Positions 46,415-56,106 of a DNA stretch of 64,000 nucleotides are shown here, piece by piece. Under the pieces are notes generated by a model that did no database searches, was not told the DNA's origin, and saw nothing but the letters and a program-made list of their open reading frames with translations. Position 1 is the stretch's first letter. Every line of letters starts with the position of its first letter. A program made the translations under genes and the position numbers. Origin of the DNA: Olsenella intestinalis (lineage in GTDB: Bacteria > Actinomycetota > Coriobacteriia > Coriobacteriales > Atopobiaceae); contig NZ_JALGRK010000001.1 of the NCBI RefSeq assembly GCF_023276655.1, positions 1 to 64,000 on the forward strand, written 5' to 3'.

Positions 46415-46561
46415 GTTCTTCCTCTCTATGCAAAGCCCTCGCCCCGCGCGGGGGCAAGGGCTCATGGCAAATTTAGCGAACCATTATGCGACGTTTGTCA
46501 AGCCGAGAAGAGCGCAAAACCGTTCACCGTGCAATTCGCTACGCTCACGGCAATTTCTTTC

Positions 46562-46624
46562 GGAAACGTTTCCAGCCGCCGCCACGAGGGTCTATAACCG
46601 TTCCCGGCGGCCCTCGGAAACGTT
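46562..46624. promoter_or_regulatory. LacI/GalR-family operators
   Basis: Two identical perfect palindromes GGAAACGTTTCC at 46562-46573 and 46613-46624, 51 bp apart, and a degenerate third (GTAACGTTTTCA) at 46626-46637. They lie in the GH13-lacI divergent region around a TATAAC box (46590-46595). The central CG and sequence match maltose-type LacI operators. Likely bound by the adjacent LacI protein, controlling itself, GH13 and the transporter operon. Confidence 0.8.
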
Positions 46625-46691
46625 TCCAGTAACGTTTTCAGAAACACCCGGGGCGCCCGTTCACATCACCTGCGAAGCGAAGGGACGCGAC

Positions 46692-47702
46692 ATGACCATC
46701 AAGGACGTAGCCGCCCACTGCGGCGTTTCCGTCAGCACCGTCTCCCGCGTCCTCAACAACCACCCGGACGTCAGCAAGGAGGTCCGCGCCAAGGTCCAGC
46801 AGGCCATCGCCGAGCTGCACTACGTGCCCAACAACAGCGCACGCGACCTCGTGTCCTCCACCATCGACGCCATCGGCGTCGTCGTCCGCGGCTCGGGCAA
46901 CCCCTTCTTCACCCCCGTCATCAACGCGATGGACGAGGAGGCCGACAAGAAGGGCTACACGCTCATCTCCGAGCTCATCTCCCCCTCCGACGACGAGATC
47001 GCCGCGGCCGCCGAGCTCGTGCGCTCCAAGCGCCTGAAGGGCATCGTCTTCCTCGGCGGCCGCTTCGACTACACGCAGAACGAGGTCGCCACCCTCGGCG
47101 TCCCCTTCGTCTGCTGCTCCTTCGACAATCGCTTCGGCAACCTCGACGAGTCCGAGTACTCCTCCGTCTCCCTCGACGACACCGCCGAGGCCTACAAGGC
47201 GACCGAGTACCTGCTCGACCATGGCCACAGCAAGGTCGCGATCCTGCTCGACTCCGTCGACTCCAACTCCATCGGCACCCTCCGCTTCAGGGGCTACTGC
47301 GCCGCCCTGAAGGACCACGGCATTCCCACCGAGCTCGAGCTCGCCGTCCAGACCGGCGACTTCTCGATGGCGGCCGCCTACGACGGGACCCTCGAGCTCA
47401 TGAGGAGCCACCCCGACGTGACCGCGATCTTCTCCATCTCCGACTCCATGGCCATCGCCGCGATGAAGGCCCTCTCCGACCTGGGCCATCGCGTCCCCGA
47501 GGACGTCTCGGTCATCGCCATCGACGGCATCGAGTCCTCGCTCTACACCGTCCCCACGCTCACCACCCTCTGCCAGCCGCAGCAGGACCTCGGCCGCGAC
47601 GCCGTGAAGGTGATTCTGGGGGTCATCAACGAGGGTGCCCACAACGAGCACCTCAGGATCGAAACTACCCTGCGTCCCGGCGGGACCGTAGGTAGTCGAT
47701 AG
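46692..47702 (+). CDS. LacI-family transcriptional regulator (maltodextrin type)
   Basis: 336 residues. N-terminal HTH TIKDVAAHCGVSVSTVSRVLNN with hinge helix YVPNNSARDLVSS, then a periplasmic-binding-protein-like sensor (IGVVVRGSGNPFFTPVIN ... DVSVIAIDGIESSLYTVPTLTTL). Divergent from GH13 and directly upstream of the sugar ABC genes, which it most likely represses. The operators at 46562-46637 fit it. Short stretch of 43 bases to the binding-protein gene. Confidence 0.94.
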   Translation: MTIKDVAAHCGVSVSTVSRVLNNHPDVSKEVRAKVQQAIAELHYVPNNSARDLVSSTIDAIGVVVRGSGNPFFTPVINAMDEEADKKGYTLISELISPSDDEIAAAAELVRSKRLKGIVFLGGRFDYTQNEVATLGVPFVCCSFDNRFGNLDESEYSSVSLDDTAEAYKATEYLLDHGHSKVAILLDSVDSNSIGTLRFRGYCAALKDHGIPTELELAVQTGDFSMAAAYDGTLELMRSHPDVTAIFSISDSMAIAAMKALSDLGHRVPEDVSVIAIDGIESSLYTVPTLTTLCQPQQDLGRDAVKVILGVINEGAHNEHLRIETTLRPGGTVGSR

Positions 47703-47745
47703 CATCTGTTAGTCGGGTTACAAGAGAGAGAAGAGGTATATGTTT

Positions 47746-49062
47746 ATGAAGGCAATTACGCGTAGGTCTTTCCTCGCTGGCGTGGCCAGTGCCGCAACGG
47801 TCGCCGGACTCGCTGCCTGCAGCAACGGCTCTGGCTCCAAGGCCGCGTCTGACGGCGCCCGCAAGGGCAAGGTGTACTGGCTCAACTTCAAGCCCGAGCT
47901 CGACACCACCGCACAGTCGCTCGCCAAGAAGTACATGGAGAAGTACCCCGACGTCAAGGTGAAGGTCGTCACCGCCGCCTCCGGTACCTACGAGCAGACG
48001 CTCACCTCCGAGATGGACAAGGACGACGCGCCGACGCTGTTCGTCATCGGCAACCGCGCCGCCCTCAAGGAGTGGGGCAGCTACGCCATGGACCTCAAGG
48101 ACACCGAGCTCGTCAAGGCCCAGAACACCGATGAGTACAACCTCAAGGACGGCAACAAGGTCGTCGCTGCGGGCTACTGCTACGAGTGCTACGGCATCTG
48201 CGTGAACGACGAGCTCCTCGAGAAGGCCGGCCACTCCAAGGACGACATCAAGGACTTCGCCTCCCTCAAGAAGGTCGTCGAGGACATCCACTCCCGTGCC
48301 TCCGAGCTCGGCTTCGACGCCTTCGCAGCCACCGACCTCGACGGCGCCTCCGCCTGGCGCGTCACCGGCCACCTCGCCAACCTCGAGTACTTCTACGAGG
48401 AGAAGAAGGCCGGCAGCACCTGGACCGAGTGCCCCAAGACGATCACCGGCGAGTACCTCCCGAACTACAAGAACCTCTTCGACCTCGCGATCAACAACTC
48501 CACCGTCGCGCCCGAGACCCTCGCGACCGGCGGCCACGACCCCGAGACCGAGTTCGCCCAGGGCAAGGCGGCCTTCATCTTCTCCGGCTCCTTCGGCTAC
48601 GCCGACATCAAGGACACCGTCAAGAAGACCTCCTGCATCCCCTACTACTGCGGCGTTCAGGGCGAGGAGAAGGCGGGCCTCAACTGCGGCACCGAGAACT
48701 GCTGGGCCGTCAACGACAACGCCTCCGAGGAGGACAAGAAGGCCACGCTCGACTTCGCGCTCTGGCTCGTGACCGATGGCGAGGCCGCCAAGGACATGGT
48801 CGACGCCCTGGGCGTCCTGCCCTTCACCGGCGCCCCCGAGGGCACCAACCCCTACCTCAACAACGCCGCGGACCTCGCCTCCAAGGGCAACTACACGATG
48901 GACTGGGCCACGAACTTCCAGCCCAACGTCGACACCTACCGCGCCGCGCTCGTCTCCGCGCTCAACTCCTACACCGGTGACCAGTCCGAGGCCAACTGGG
49001 GCGCCTTCAAGACCGCCTTCGTCGACGGCTGGGCCAACAACTACGGCAAGACCAGCGCCTAG
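47746..49062 (+). CDS. Sugar ABC transporter substrate-binding lipoprotein (maltodextrin type)
   Basis: 438 residues. Signal MKAITRRSFLAGVASAATVAGLAAC combines a twin-arginine motif with a lipobox, so the protein may be exported by Tat and lipidated. Mature part: GKVYWLNFKPELDTTAQSLAKKY, YCYECYGICVNDELLEKAG and a C-terminal domain typical of cluster B family 1 sugar-binding proteins. ATG 47746 lies nine bases after AAGAGG; ATG 47740 is too near. First gene of the import operon. Between it and the permease is a 149-base gap. Confidence 0.93.
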   Translation: MKAITRRSFLAGVASAATVAGLAACSNGSGSKAASDGARKGKVYWLNFKPELDTTAQSLAKKYMEKYPDVKVKVVTAASGTYEQTLTSEMDKDDAPTLFVIGNRAALKEWGSYAMDLKDTELVKAQNTDEYNLKDGNKVVAAGYCYECYGICVNDELLEKAGHSKDDIKDFASLKKVVEDIHSRASELGFDAFAATDLDGASAWRVTGHLANLEYFYEEKKAGSTWTECPKTITGEYLPNYKNLFDLAINNSTVAPETLATGGHDPETEFAQGKAAFIFSGSFGYADIKDTVKKTSCIPYYCGVQGEEKAGLNCGTENCWAVNDNASEEDKKATLDFALWLVTDGEAAKDMVDALGVLPFTGAPEGTNPYLNNAADLASKGNYTMDWATNFQPNVDTYRAALVSALNSYTGDQSEANWGAFKTAFVDGWANNYGKTSA

Positions 49063-49211
49063 GACCTCTGTCCGAGGCCACGGTGCCGAGGGACGCACGT
49101 CCCTGACACATACCACGTACTACCTTGCACGATTTGCAGTTCTTCGCACGCAGAGAGGCCGGGTGGGCAACGCCCTCCCGGCCTCCTCTCGACAGCTCGT
49201 AAGGGGCAACT

Positions 49212-50114
49212 ATGACCAAGAAAGCAAAGGGAGGGAGCATCCGGCAAAGCTCGATCCGCAGGTGGGCACCGCTCTTCATCTGCCCAGTCTTCGTGGCCTT
49301 CTGCATCGGCTTCGTCTGGCCCTTCATCCAGGGAATCTACCTCTCGTTCTGCAACTTCAAGCTCGTTTCCAAGGCCACGTTCGTCGGGCTCGACAACTAC
49401 GTCCAGGCCCTCGCAGACGCAAGCTTCGCCCACTCGTTCTGGTACACGGCGGCCACGGCCATCGTCAGCCTTGTCCTCATCAACGTGATCGCCTTCGCCG
49501 TCGCCTACGCCCTCACCCAGAACCTCAAGGGCTCTAATATCTTCCGCACGATCTTCTTCATGCCGAACCTGATCGGCGGCATCGTGCTCGGCTACATCTG
49601 GTCGATGATCTTCGACGGCATCCTCCAGGCCTACAGCACGTCCATCCTGCTCGACTCCACCCTCGGCTTCTGGGGCCTGATCATCCTCATGTGCTGGCAG
49701 CAGATCGGCTACATGATGATCATCTACATCGCCGGCCTCCAGGCCGTGCCCGAGGACATGATCGAGGCGGCCAAGATCGACGGCGCCACCAAGCTGCAGA
49801 CCCTCTTCAAGGTGATCATCCCCAACGTGATGCCCTCGATCACGATCTGCACCTTCCTGTCGCTGACCAACGGCTTCAAGCTCTTCGACCAGAACCTCGC
49901 CCTCACCGGCGGCCTGCCCTTCATCATCCAGCCCGACGGCGGCACCATCAACACCACCGAGATGCTGGCCCTGAACATCTACAACACGTTCTACACGTCG
50001 GGCGCGGCCACCCGCGGCGTCGCCCAGGCCAAGGCCGTCCTGTTCTTCGTCCTCGTCGCAGGCCTCGGCCTCGCCCAACTCGCCTACACCCGCAAGAGGG
50101 AGGTGCAGCAGTAA
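49212..50114 (+). CDS. Sugar ABC permease, MalF type
   Basis: 300 residues, six membrane spans. N-terminal span FICPVFVAFCIGFVWPFIQG; EAA coupling loop VPEDMIEAAKIDGATKLQTLFKVIIPNV intact. Partners with the next gene. AAGGGG precedes the ATG. Its TAA overlaps the next ATG (TAATG). Confidence 0.94.
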   Translation: MTKKAKGGSIRQSSIRRWAPLFICPVFVAFCIGFVWPFIQGIYLSFCNFKLVSKATFVGLDNYVQALADASFAHSFWYTAATAIVSLVLINVIAFAVAYALTQNLKGSNIFRTIFFMPNLIGGIVLGYIWSMIFDGILQAYSTSILLDSTLGFWGLIILMCWQQIGYMMIIYIAGLQAVPEDMIEAAKIDGATKLQTLFKVIIPNVMPSITICTFLSLTNGFKLFDQNLALTGGLPFIIQPDGGTINTTEMLALNIYNTFYTSGAATRGVAQAKAVLFFVLVAGLGLAQLAYTRKREVQQ

Positions 50115-50977
50115 TGTCCAACGCTCACGACACGCTCGCGTCCGAGAGGCGTCGCAAGAACATCCTGTCCGTCGTCCTCGCGATCATCTGCGTCATCTAC
50201 TGCCTGCCGGTCGTCGCCGTGGTGGTGAACTCCTTCAAGCTCAACACCTACGTCAAGACCGACACCTTTGCCCTGCCCAACTCCGAGAGCTTCGCAGGCC
50301 TCTCCAACTTCATCACGGGCATGACCTTCGGCAACTACCCGTTCTGGCGCGCCGCCTTCTTCAGCGTCCTGATCACCGTGGCCTCCACCGCCCTGATCCT
50401 GATCTGCTGCTCGATGGCCGCCTGGTACATCGCCCGCGTCAACTCCAAGTTCTGCAAGCTCGTCTACATCCTCTGCGTGTTCTCGATGGTCGTCCCCTTC
50501 CAGATGGTGATGTTCACCCTCTCGAAGACCGCCGACACCCTCAACCTCAACACGCCCTGGACGATCCCGGTGGTCTACCTCGGCTTCGGAGCCGGCCTCG
50601 CGATCTTCATGTTCGTCGGCTTCGTGAAGTCGATCCCCCTCGAGATCGAAGAGGCGGCCGCCATCGACGGCTGCGGCCCCATCCGCACCTTCTTCTGCGT
50701 GGTGCTCCCCATGCTCAAGCCCACGCTCATCTCCGTCGGCATCCTCGAGCTCATGTGGGTCTGGAACGACTACCTCCTGCCCTACCTCGTGCTCGACATC
50801 AACGAGTACCGCACGATTCCCATCCACATCCAGTACCTCAAGGGCTCCTACGGCACCGTCGACCTCGGCGCGACCATGGCGCTCATCCTCATGAGCATCG
50901 TCCCGGTCATCATCTTCTACCTGGCCTGCCAGAAGCACATCATCAAGGGTGTCGCGGCCGGCGCCGTTAAGGGGTAG
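50114..50977 (+). CDS. Sugar ABC permease, MalG type
   Basis: 287 residues, six spans (NILSVVLAIICVIYCLPVVAVV first). EAA loop IPLEIEEAAAIDGCGPIRTFFCVVLPML. Starts within the stop codon of the first permease, so translation is coupled; both form the channel for maltodextrin uptake. Its TAG shares bases with GTG/ATG of malQ. Confidence 0.95.
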   Translation: MSNAHDTLASERRRKNILSVVLAIICVIYCLPVVAVVVNSFKLNTYVKTDTFALPNSESFAGLSNFITGMTFGNYPFWRAAFFSVLITVASTALILICCSMAAWYIARVNSKFCKLVYILCVFSMVVPFQMVMFTLSKTADTLNLNTPWTIPVVYLGFGAGLAIFMFVGFVKSIPLEIEEAAAIDGCGPIRTFFCVVLPMLKPTLISVGILELMWVWNDYLLPYLVLDINEYRTIPIHIQYLKGSYGTVDLGATMALILMSIVPVIIFYLACQKHIIKGVAAGAVKG

Positions 50978-50979
50978 TG

Positions 50980-52467
50980 ATGAAGAGGTCCAGCGCAATC
51001 ATCATGCCGCTCTACGCGCTGCCGTCTCCCCACGGCATCGGCACCATGGGCAAGGCCGCCCACGACTTCGTGGACTTCCTCGCCGACGCCGGCCAGTCGT
51101 GGTGGCAGCTCCTGCCCGTGGGTCCCACGAGCTTCGGCGACTCCCCCTACCAGAGCCCCTCGGCCTTCGCGGGCAACCCCTACCTGATCGACCTCGACGA
51201 GCTCGTGGCCGACAGCCTACTCACCCAGGACGAGGTCGACTCCCCCGACTGGGGCGACGACCCCGCCCGCGTCGACTACGCCAAGCTCTACGCGAGCCGC
51301 GCCAAAGTCCTACGCCTCGCCTTCGAGCGGGGCTTCGCCCGCGACGCCGAGAAGGTCGCGCGCTTCCGCGCCCAGAACGCCTCGTGGATCGAGGACTACG
51401 CCCTGTTCATGGCCATCAAGCGCCACTTCGGCATGAGGTCGTGGATCGAGTGGGACGACCCCGCCATCCGCATGCGCGAGCCCGGCGCCCTCGACTCCTA
51501 CCGCGAGGCCCTCGCCGACCAGGTCGACTTCAACGTCTACGTCCAGTACCTCTTCTTCGGGCAGTGGGAGCGCCTGCGCGCCTACGCCCGCTCGAAGCAC
51601 ATCGGCATCATCGGCGACCTTCCCATCTACGTCGCCCTCGACTCCGCCGACGTCTGGGCCGAGCCCCAGTGGTTCGAGCTCGACGAGAGGCACGTCCCCA
51701 CCTCGGTCGCGGGCGTCCCGCCCGACTGCTTCAGCGCCGACGGCCAGCTCTGGGGCAATCCCCTCTACGACTACGATGCCATGGCCGCCGACGGCTACGG
51801 CTGGTGGAAGAGGCGCATCGCCGGCGCCGCCAAGCTCTACGACGTCATCCGCATCGACCACTTCCGCGGCTTCGAGTCCTTCTGGTCCGTCCCCTACGGC
51901 GAGAAGACGGCCCGCCACGGCCGCTGGGTCAAGGGCCCCGGCATGGACCTCGTCGGCACGCTCGAGCGCGCCTTCCCCACGCTCGAGTTCATCGCCGAGG
52001 ACCTCGGCTACCACACCCCCGAGGTCGAGCGCCTTCTCGACGACTCCGGCTTCCCGGGCATGAAGGTCCTCGAGTTCGCCTTCGACTCCCGCGACGCGTC
52101 GCCGTTCCTGCCCCACGGCTTCGTGCCCAACAGCACCTGCTACGTCGGCACCCACGACAACCAGACCCTCATGGGCTGGGCCGCCGAGGCCGACCCCGCT
52201 GACGTTGCCCTTGCGCGCGCCTACTTCGGCCTCAACGACGAGGAGGGCTTCACCTGGGGCTTCATTCGCGGCGGCATGTCGAGCGTCTCGAAGCTCTTCG
52301 CCGCACAGATGCAGGACTACCTCGGCCTGGGCGCCGAGGCCCGAACCAACACCCCGGGCACCCTCGGGGGCAACTGGCAGTGGAGGATGCTGCCGAATCA
52401 GACCACAACCGAGCTCAGCGAGCGCATCGCCTCGATGACTCGACTGTACGGAAGGAGAGCGAGCTAA
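50980..52467 (+). CDS. malQ: 4-alpha-glucanotransferase
   Basis: 495 residues, GH77. Hallmarks: SSAIIMPLYALPSPHGIGTMG, DSPYQSPSAFAGNPYLID, GDLPIYVALDSADVW, catalytic Asp in VIRIDHFRGFESFW, Glu in FIAEDLGYHT, and GTHDNQTLMGW. Disproportionates imported maltodextrins so that GlgP can act. ATG 50980 rather than GTG 50977; TTAAGGGG lies before it. Placed inside the transporter operon, directly before the ATPase. Confidence 0.95.
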   Translation: MKRSSAIIMPLYALPSPHGIGTMGKAAHDFVDFLADAGQSWWQLLPVGPTSFGDSPYQSPSAFAGNPYLIDLDELVADSLLTQDEVDSPDWGDDPARVDYAKLYASRAKVLRLAFERGFARDAEKVARFRAQNASWIEDYALFMAIKRHFGMRSWIEWDDPAIRMREPGALDSYREALADQVDFNVYVQYLFFGQWERLRAYARSKHIGIIGDLPIYVALDSADVWAEPQWFELDERHVPTSVAGVPPDCFSADGQLWGNPLYDYDAMAADGYGWWKRRIAGAAKLYDVIRIDHFRGFESFWSVPYGEKTARHGRWVKGPGMDLVGTLERAFPTLEFIAEDLGYHTPEVERLLDDSGFPGMKVLEFAFDSRDASPFLPHGFVPNSTCYVGTHDNQTLMGWAAEADPADVALARAYFGLNDEEGFTWGFIRGGMSSVSKLFAAQMQDYLGLGAEARTNTPGTLGGNWQWRMLPNQTTTELSERIASMTRLYGRRAS

Positions 52468-52469
52468 CC

Positions 52470-53660
<1,191 letters not shown>

Positions 53661-53701
53661 CCACTCCCCCACTCGCCCCGCGCATCGCGCGGACGAACCC
53701 C

Positions 53702-53737
53702 AAGGACCCGGCCGAGCACCCGCTCGGCCGGGTCCTT
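53702..53737 (+). terminator. Terminator of the maltodextrin operon
   Basis: AAGGACCCGGCCGAGC (53702-53717) pairs perfectly over 16 bp with GCTCGGCCGGGTCCTT (53722-53737), loop ACCC. Confidence 0.9.
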
Positions 53738-53771
53738 CCGTTGACGCGCTCAAGTCCTGATTCTGCGCGAT

Positions 53772-54031
53772 TCCAGGTCCCCGTGGAAAGTTTTCAGTCC
53801 TCGCTTCGCAAAAACCATGCCCCGTGGCAAGCCCAACCGACCACTCAACGACAACGCGCCCCCGAAGCATGCATAGCCTCGAGGCCCGACGTGCGCCTTC
53901 GTCGCTTTCTATGTCATAACCAACCGATAGGGCAGGGAAAGGCGGCCACGAATCTTGCCACGGAAGGCCACTTTTGCATCGCGCGATTCGAAATCTTTCC
54001 ACGGAAGGGTGGAATTGCGCACGGAGACCCA
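53772..54031. repeat. Dispersed TTGCCACGG repeat, copies B2 (minus) and B1 (plus)
   Basis: Within the 408-base gap between the maltodextrin operon and the YdeI-like gene. B1 (plus, 53952-54031): TCTTGCCACGGAAGGCCAC, then GATTCGAAATCTTTCCACGG, then GGAATTGCGCACGGAGACC. B2 (minus, about 53835 down to 53752): CTTGCCACGGGGCATGG, then AAAACTTTCCACGGGGACC, then GGAATCGCGCAG. The two align over about 80 bases and match the 12.2-12.4 kb copies. No gene seen here. Confidence 0.65.
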
Positions 54032-54068
54032 GGGCCGGCAGCGCCGGGACGGGAGGGCCGCCAGCCGC

Positions 54069-54662
54069 TCACTCCCCCAGCAGCCGCCCGTAGTCGTTCC
54101 ACTCGCCGTACATCTCGCCGCGCCTCGTGTGCGCGATCAGGTTCTCCACGCCGCGCGCGTACGCACCCTCGTCGCGCGTCTTGTAGAACGTCACGTTGTA
54201 CGCGCGCACCCGCTGGTACAGCGCCGGAAACGACCGGAACTTCGACCAGCACCGCGCATCCTTGAGCGCCCGCTCCAGGTCGGCGTCCACCCTGAAGCTC
54301 CTCGGCCCCATCTTCGGCAGCACCGCGCGCCCGGCGTCGGTCATCAGCCCCAGCCGCTCGAGCCGCCTCACGCGCTCCTTGTTCAGCTCGGTCCACGGGC
54401 TCTTTGGCTTTCGCGGAGAGAAGCGCTGCAGCCTCACCCCGTCGACCTCCTTGTGCACGCTGTCGACCCAGCCGAAGCACAAGGCCTCCTCCACGGCGTC
54501 GAGGTACCAGAACACGCCCGCGCCCTCGCCCTCGTACACGGGCCGCCCGCGCCGCACGTCGAGCCAGCACTCCGGCGCCGAGGCGTGGTTGGCCTCCAGC
54601 CAGGCGCGAAACGCCTGCCTGTCGCGAACGTCGCTCAGTATGATCTCGGGCACGAATTCCAT
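54069..54662 (-). CDS. YdeI/OmpD-associated family protein
   Basis: 197 residues. FRAWLEANHASAPECWLDVRR, EEALCFGWVDSVHKEVDG, RLQRFSPRKPKSPWTELNKERVRRLE and the C-terminal ARCWSKFRSFPALYQRVRAYNV are family-defining. Function unknown; usually a small cytoplasmic stand-alone protein. Starts MEFVPEIILSDVRDRQAF with GAGTGGGG ahead. The stop is within a few bases of nothing else. Confidence 0.85.
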   Translation of the reverse strand: MEFVPEIILSDVRDRQAFRAWLEANHASAPECWLDVRRGRPVYEGEGAGVFWYLDAVEEALCFGWVDSVHKEVDGVRLQRFSPRKPKSPWTELNKERVRRLERLGLMTDAGRAVLPKMGPRSFRVDADLERALKDARCWSKFRSFPALYQRVRAYNVTFYKTRDEGAYARGVENLIAHTRRGEMYGEWNDYGRLLGE

Positions 54663-54701
54663 GCGACCCCACTCCTCAGGCCACGACCGCTCGTATAGAC
54701 G

Positions 54702-54890
54702 CTAGCGATAAGAAAGGTCGGGAACTGCTTGCCTGACGCGTACGCACAATCTCGCCGAAGCAATCGTCGCTTGATTGTCGTAGGACGATTGTAGTCTCCT
54801 GATGGCGGCGTCTTCGTCATAAACAATGACGCCACGCCCCTTCATCTTTTCAAGCTGCTGCTCAAAGGAGCACGCCTTGGGTAGAGGCAT
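54702..54890 (-). pseudogene. Relic of an Abi_2 (AbiD/AbiF)-type abortive-infection gene
   Basis: A 62-codon frame begins MPLPKACSFEQQLEKMKGRG and VYDEDAAIRRLQ, which fits the N-terminus of Abi_2 proteins (FEEQ-x-x-x-LKSRGL, then DE-x-x-AI-x-x-L). It is cut off after about 40 recognisable residues; the conserved YYRLSGY region is missing and the remaining sequence to 54702 is not family-like. Family members normally have about 300 residues. Assignment rests on a short stretch. Confidence 0.5.
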
Positions 54891-54949
54891 AAAAAAGACC
54901 CCGCCTGGTTCGCTGCGTTATCGCGCGCGTGCGGGGTACCGTTAGCAAG
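54891..54949 (-). ncRNA. Candidate small RNA with own promoter and terminator, abiF-RNA-like
   Basis: On the minus strand: -35 TTGCGC (54980-54975), 18-bp spacer, -10 TATAAA (54956-54951), then about 55 bases that end in a stem ACCCCGC (54937-54931) / GCGGGGT (54904-54898) followed by six T (54896-54891). The Abi_2 relic ATG comes directly after. Established knowledge: a structured abiF RNA is found just upstream of Abi_2-type abiF genes. This position and terminator fit, but no consensus structure was checked. Confidence 0.5.
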
Positions 54950-55159
54950 ATTTATATCATCGTCCACGCGCCCCGCGCAACCTTCACCGCACCAGCCATG
55001 TCATGAAACGGAGCGCCATCCCCGATAAACAGCCATAGGCATGTAATGCAGCCAACAACTGCAGCACCCAGGCCGCCGACGCCGCCCGCCCCGCTCGCTT
55101 CACACCGCTAAAATCACCCTACGTAACGAAAAATACCGCGCCCAATTTCGCGAAAACCC

Positions 55160-55190
55160 TTGCTCGTCACGCGACGTGACGTTGCATGAT
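55160..55190 (+). promoter_or_regulatory. MerR-type promoter with 19-bp spacer and dyad
   Basis: -35 TTGCTC (55160-55165), -10 CATGAT (55185-55190), spacer 19 bp. The dyad CGTCACG-cga-CGTGACG (55165-55181) lies in the spacer. Overlong spacer plus central dyad is the hallmark of promoters twisted open by MerR-family proteins. It is just before the merR gene, which starts 22 bases later, so autoregulation is likely. Confidence 0.65.
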
Positions 55191-55212
55191 GCCCTCGAAA
55201 GGAGGTGATTCC

Positions 55213-56046
55213 ATGTCGGATCCCACGACCACCAACGCACCGCTCCCCACGGCCGCGCACGCGACCTACTCCACCGGCGAGCTCGCCCAGGCATGCGGCG
55301 TCACCGTTCGCACCGTCCAGTACTACGACGAGAAGAGCCTGCTCTCCCCCTCCGCACACACCGAGGGCGGCCGGCGCCTCTACTCCGAGGCCGACGCCGC
55401 GCGCCTGCGCCGCATCCTTCTCCTGAAGTCGCTCGGCCTCAGGCTCGCCGACATCCGCTCCGTCCTCGCGAGCGACGTATCGACCACGGTCCTGCGCGAC
55501 ATCCTCGAGGCCCAGGACGCCCGCCTCGCGCGCGAGCTCCAGGAGCGCTCGCTCGCCCGCCAGCGCATCGCGACCATGATCGCCTCGCTCGACACCACCG
55601 GCGAGCTCCCCGCACAGACCATCCCCGACATGGAAGCCATCATGCAGAACACCGCCACGCCCACGACCAACACCACGCCGCAGCCCGCGCCCGAGCGCCC
55701 CAGCATGTGGAAGAGCGAGCTCGCGCCCTTCTACAAGACCATGCTCGTCGTCGGCATCGCCATCGACGTCGTCCAGGTCGCCGCCATCGTCTGGTGGGTC
55801 ACCACCGGCGACTGGCGCCCCTTCGCGATCGTCATGCCCCTCGCCCTCGCCGCCGCGGCCCTGCTCGTGCGCGCCTACCGCGCCCACACCGCCTACCTCT
55901 GCCCGCACTGCCGCCGCGCCTTCGTCCCGCGCGCCGCCGAGTGGTTCTTCGCGCGCCACACGCCCACCACGCGCCGCGTGACCTGCACCCACTGCCACAC
56001 GAAGGACTGGTGCGCCGAGGTCTCCATCGACCGCCTCAACGCCTAG
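55213..56046 (+). CDS. MerR-family regulator with membrane spans and C-terminal zinc ribbon
   Basis: 277 residues. N-terminal MerR HTH (TYSTGELAQACGVTVRTVQYYDEKSLL) with coiled coil to residue 140, a Thr/Pro linker, two membrane spans (TMLVVGIAIDVVQVAAIVWWV and FAIVMPLALAAAALLV), and a CPHC...CTHC zinc-ribbon near the C-terminus (CPHCRRAF, CTHCHTKDWC). A membrane-bound MerR is uncommon. AAAGGAGGTG precedes the ATG. Its 3' end (56005-56046) is duplicated at 62266-62307. Confidence 0.9.
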   Translation: MSDPTTTNAPLPTAAHATYSTGELAQACGVTVRTVQYYDEKSLLSPSAHTEGGRRLYSEADAARLRRILLLKSLGLRLADIRSVLASDVSTTVLRDILEAQDARLARELQERSLARQRIATMIASLDTTGELPAQTIPDMEAIMQNTATPTTNTTPQPAPERPSMWKSELAPFYKTMLVVGIAIDVVQVAAIVWWVTTGDWRPFAIVMPLALAAAALLVRAYRAHTAYLCPHCRRAFVPRAAEWFFARHTPTTRRVTCTHCHTKDWCAEVSIDRLNA

Positions 56047-56106
56047 CGCCCTCGGCAGCCGCAAAGCCTGCCGAGAAGAGCCTGCGTCTTGCTGGCCGCA
56101 CGTTCG

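Noticed and set aside
54897-54960. tRNA gene in the hairpin region before the Abi_2 relic
   Set aside because: No T-loop GTTCGA-type sequence or acceptor pairing; the structure is a promoter plus terminator.
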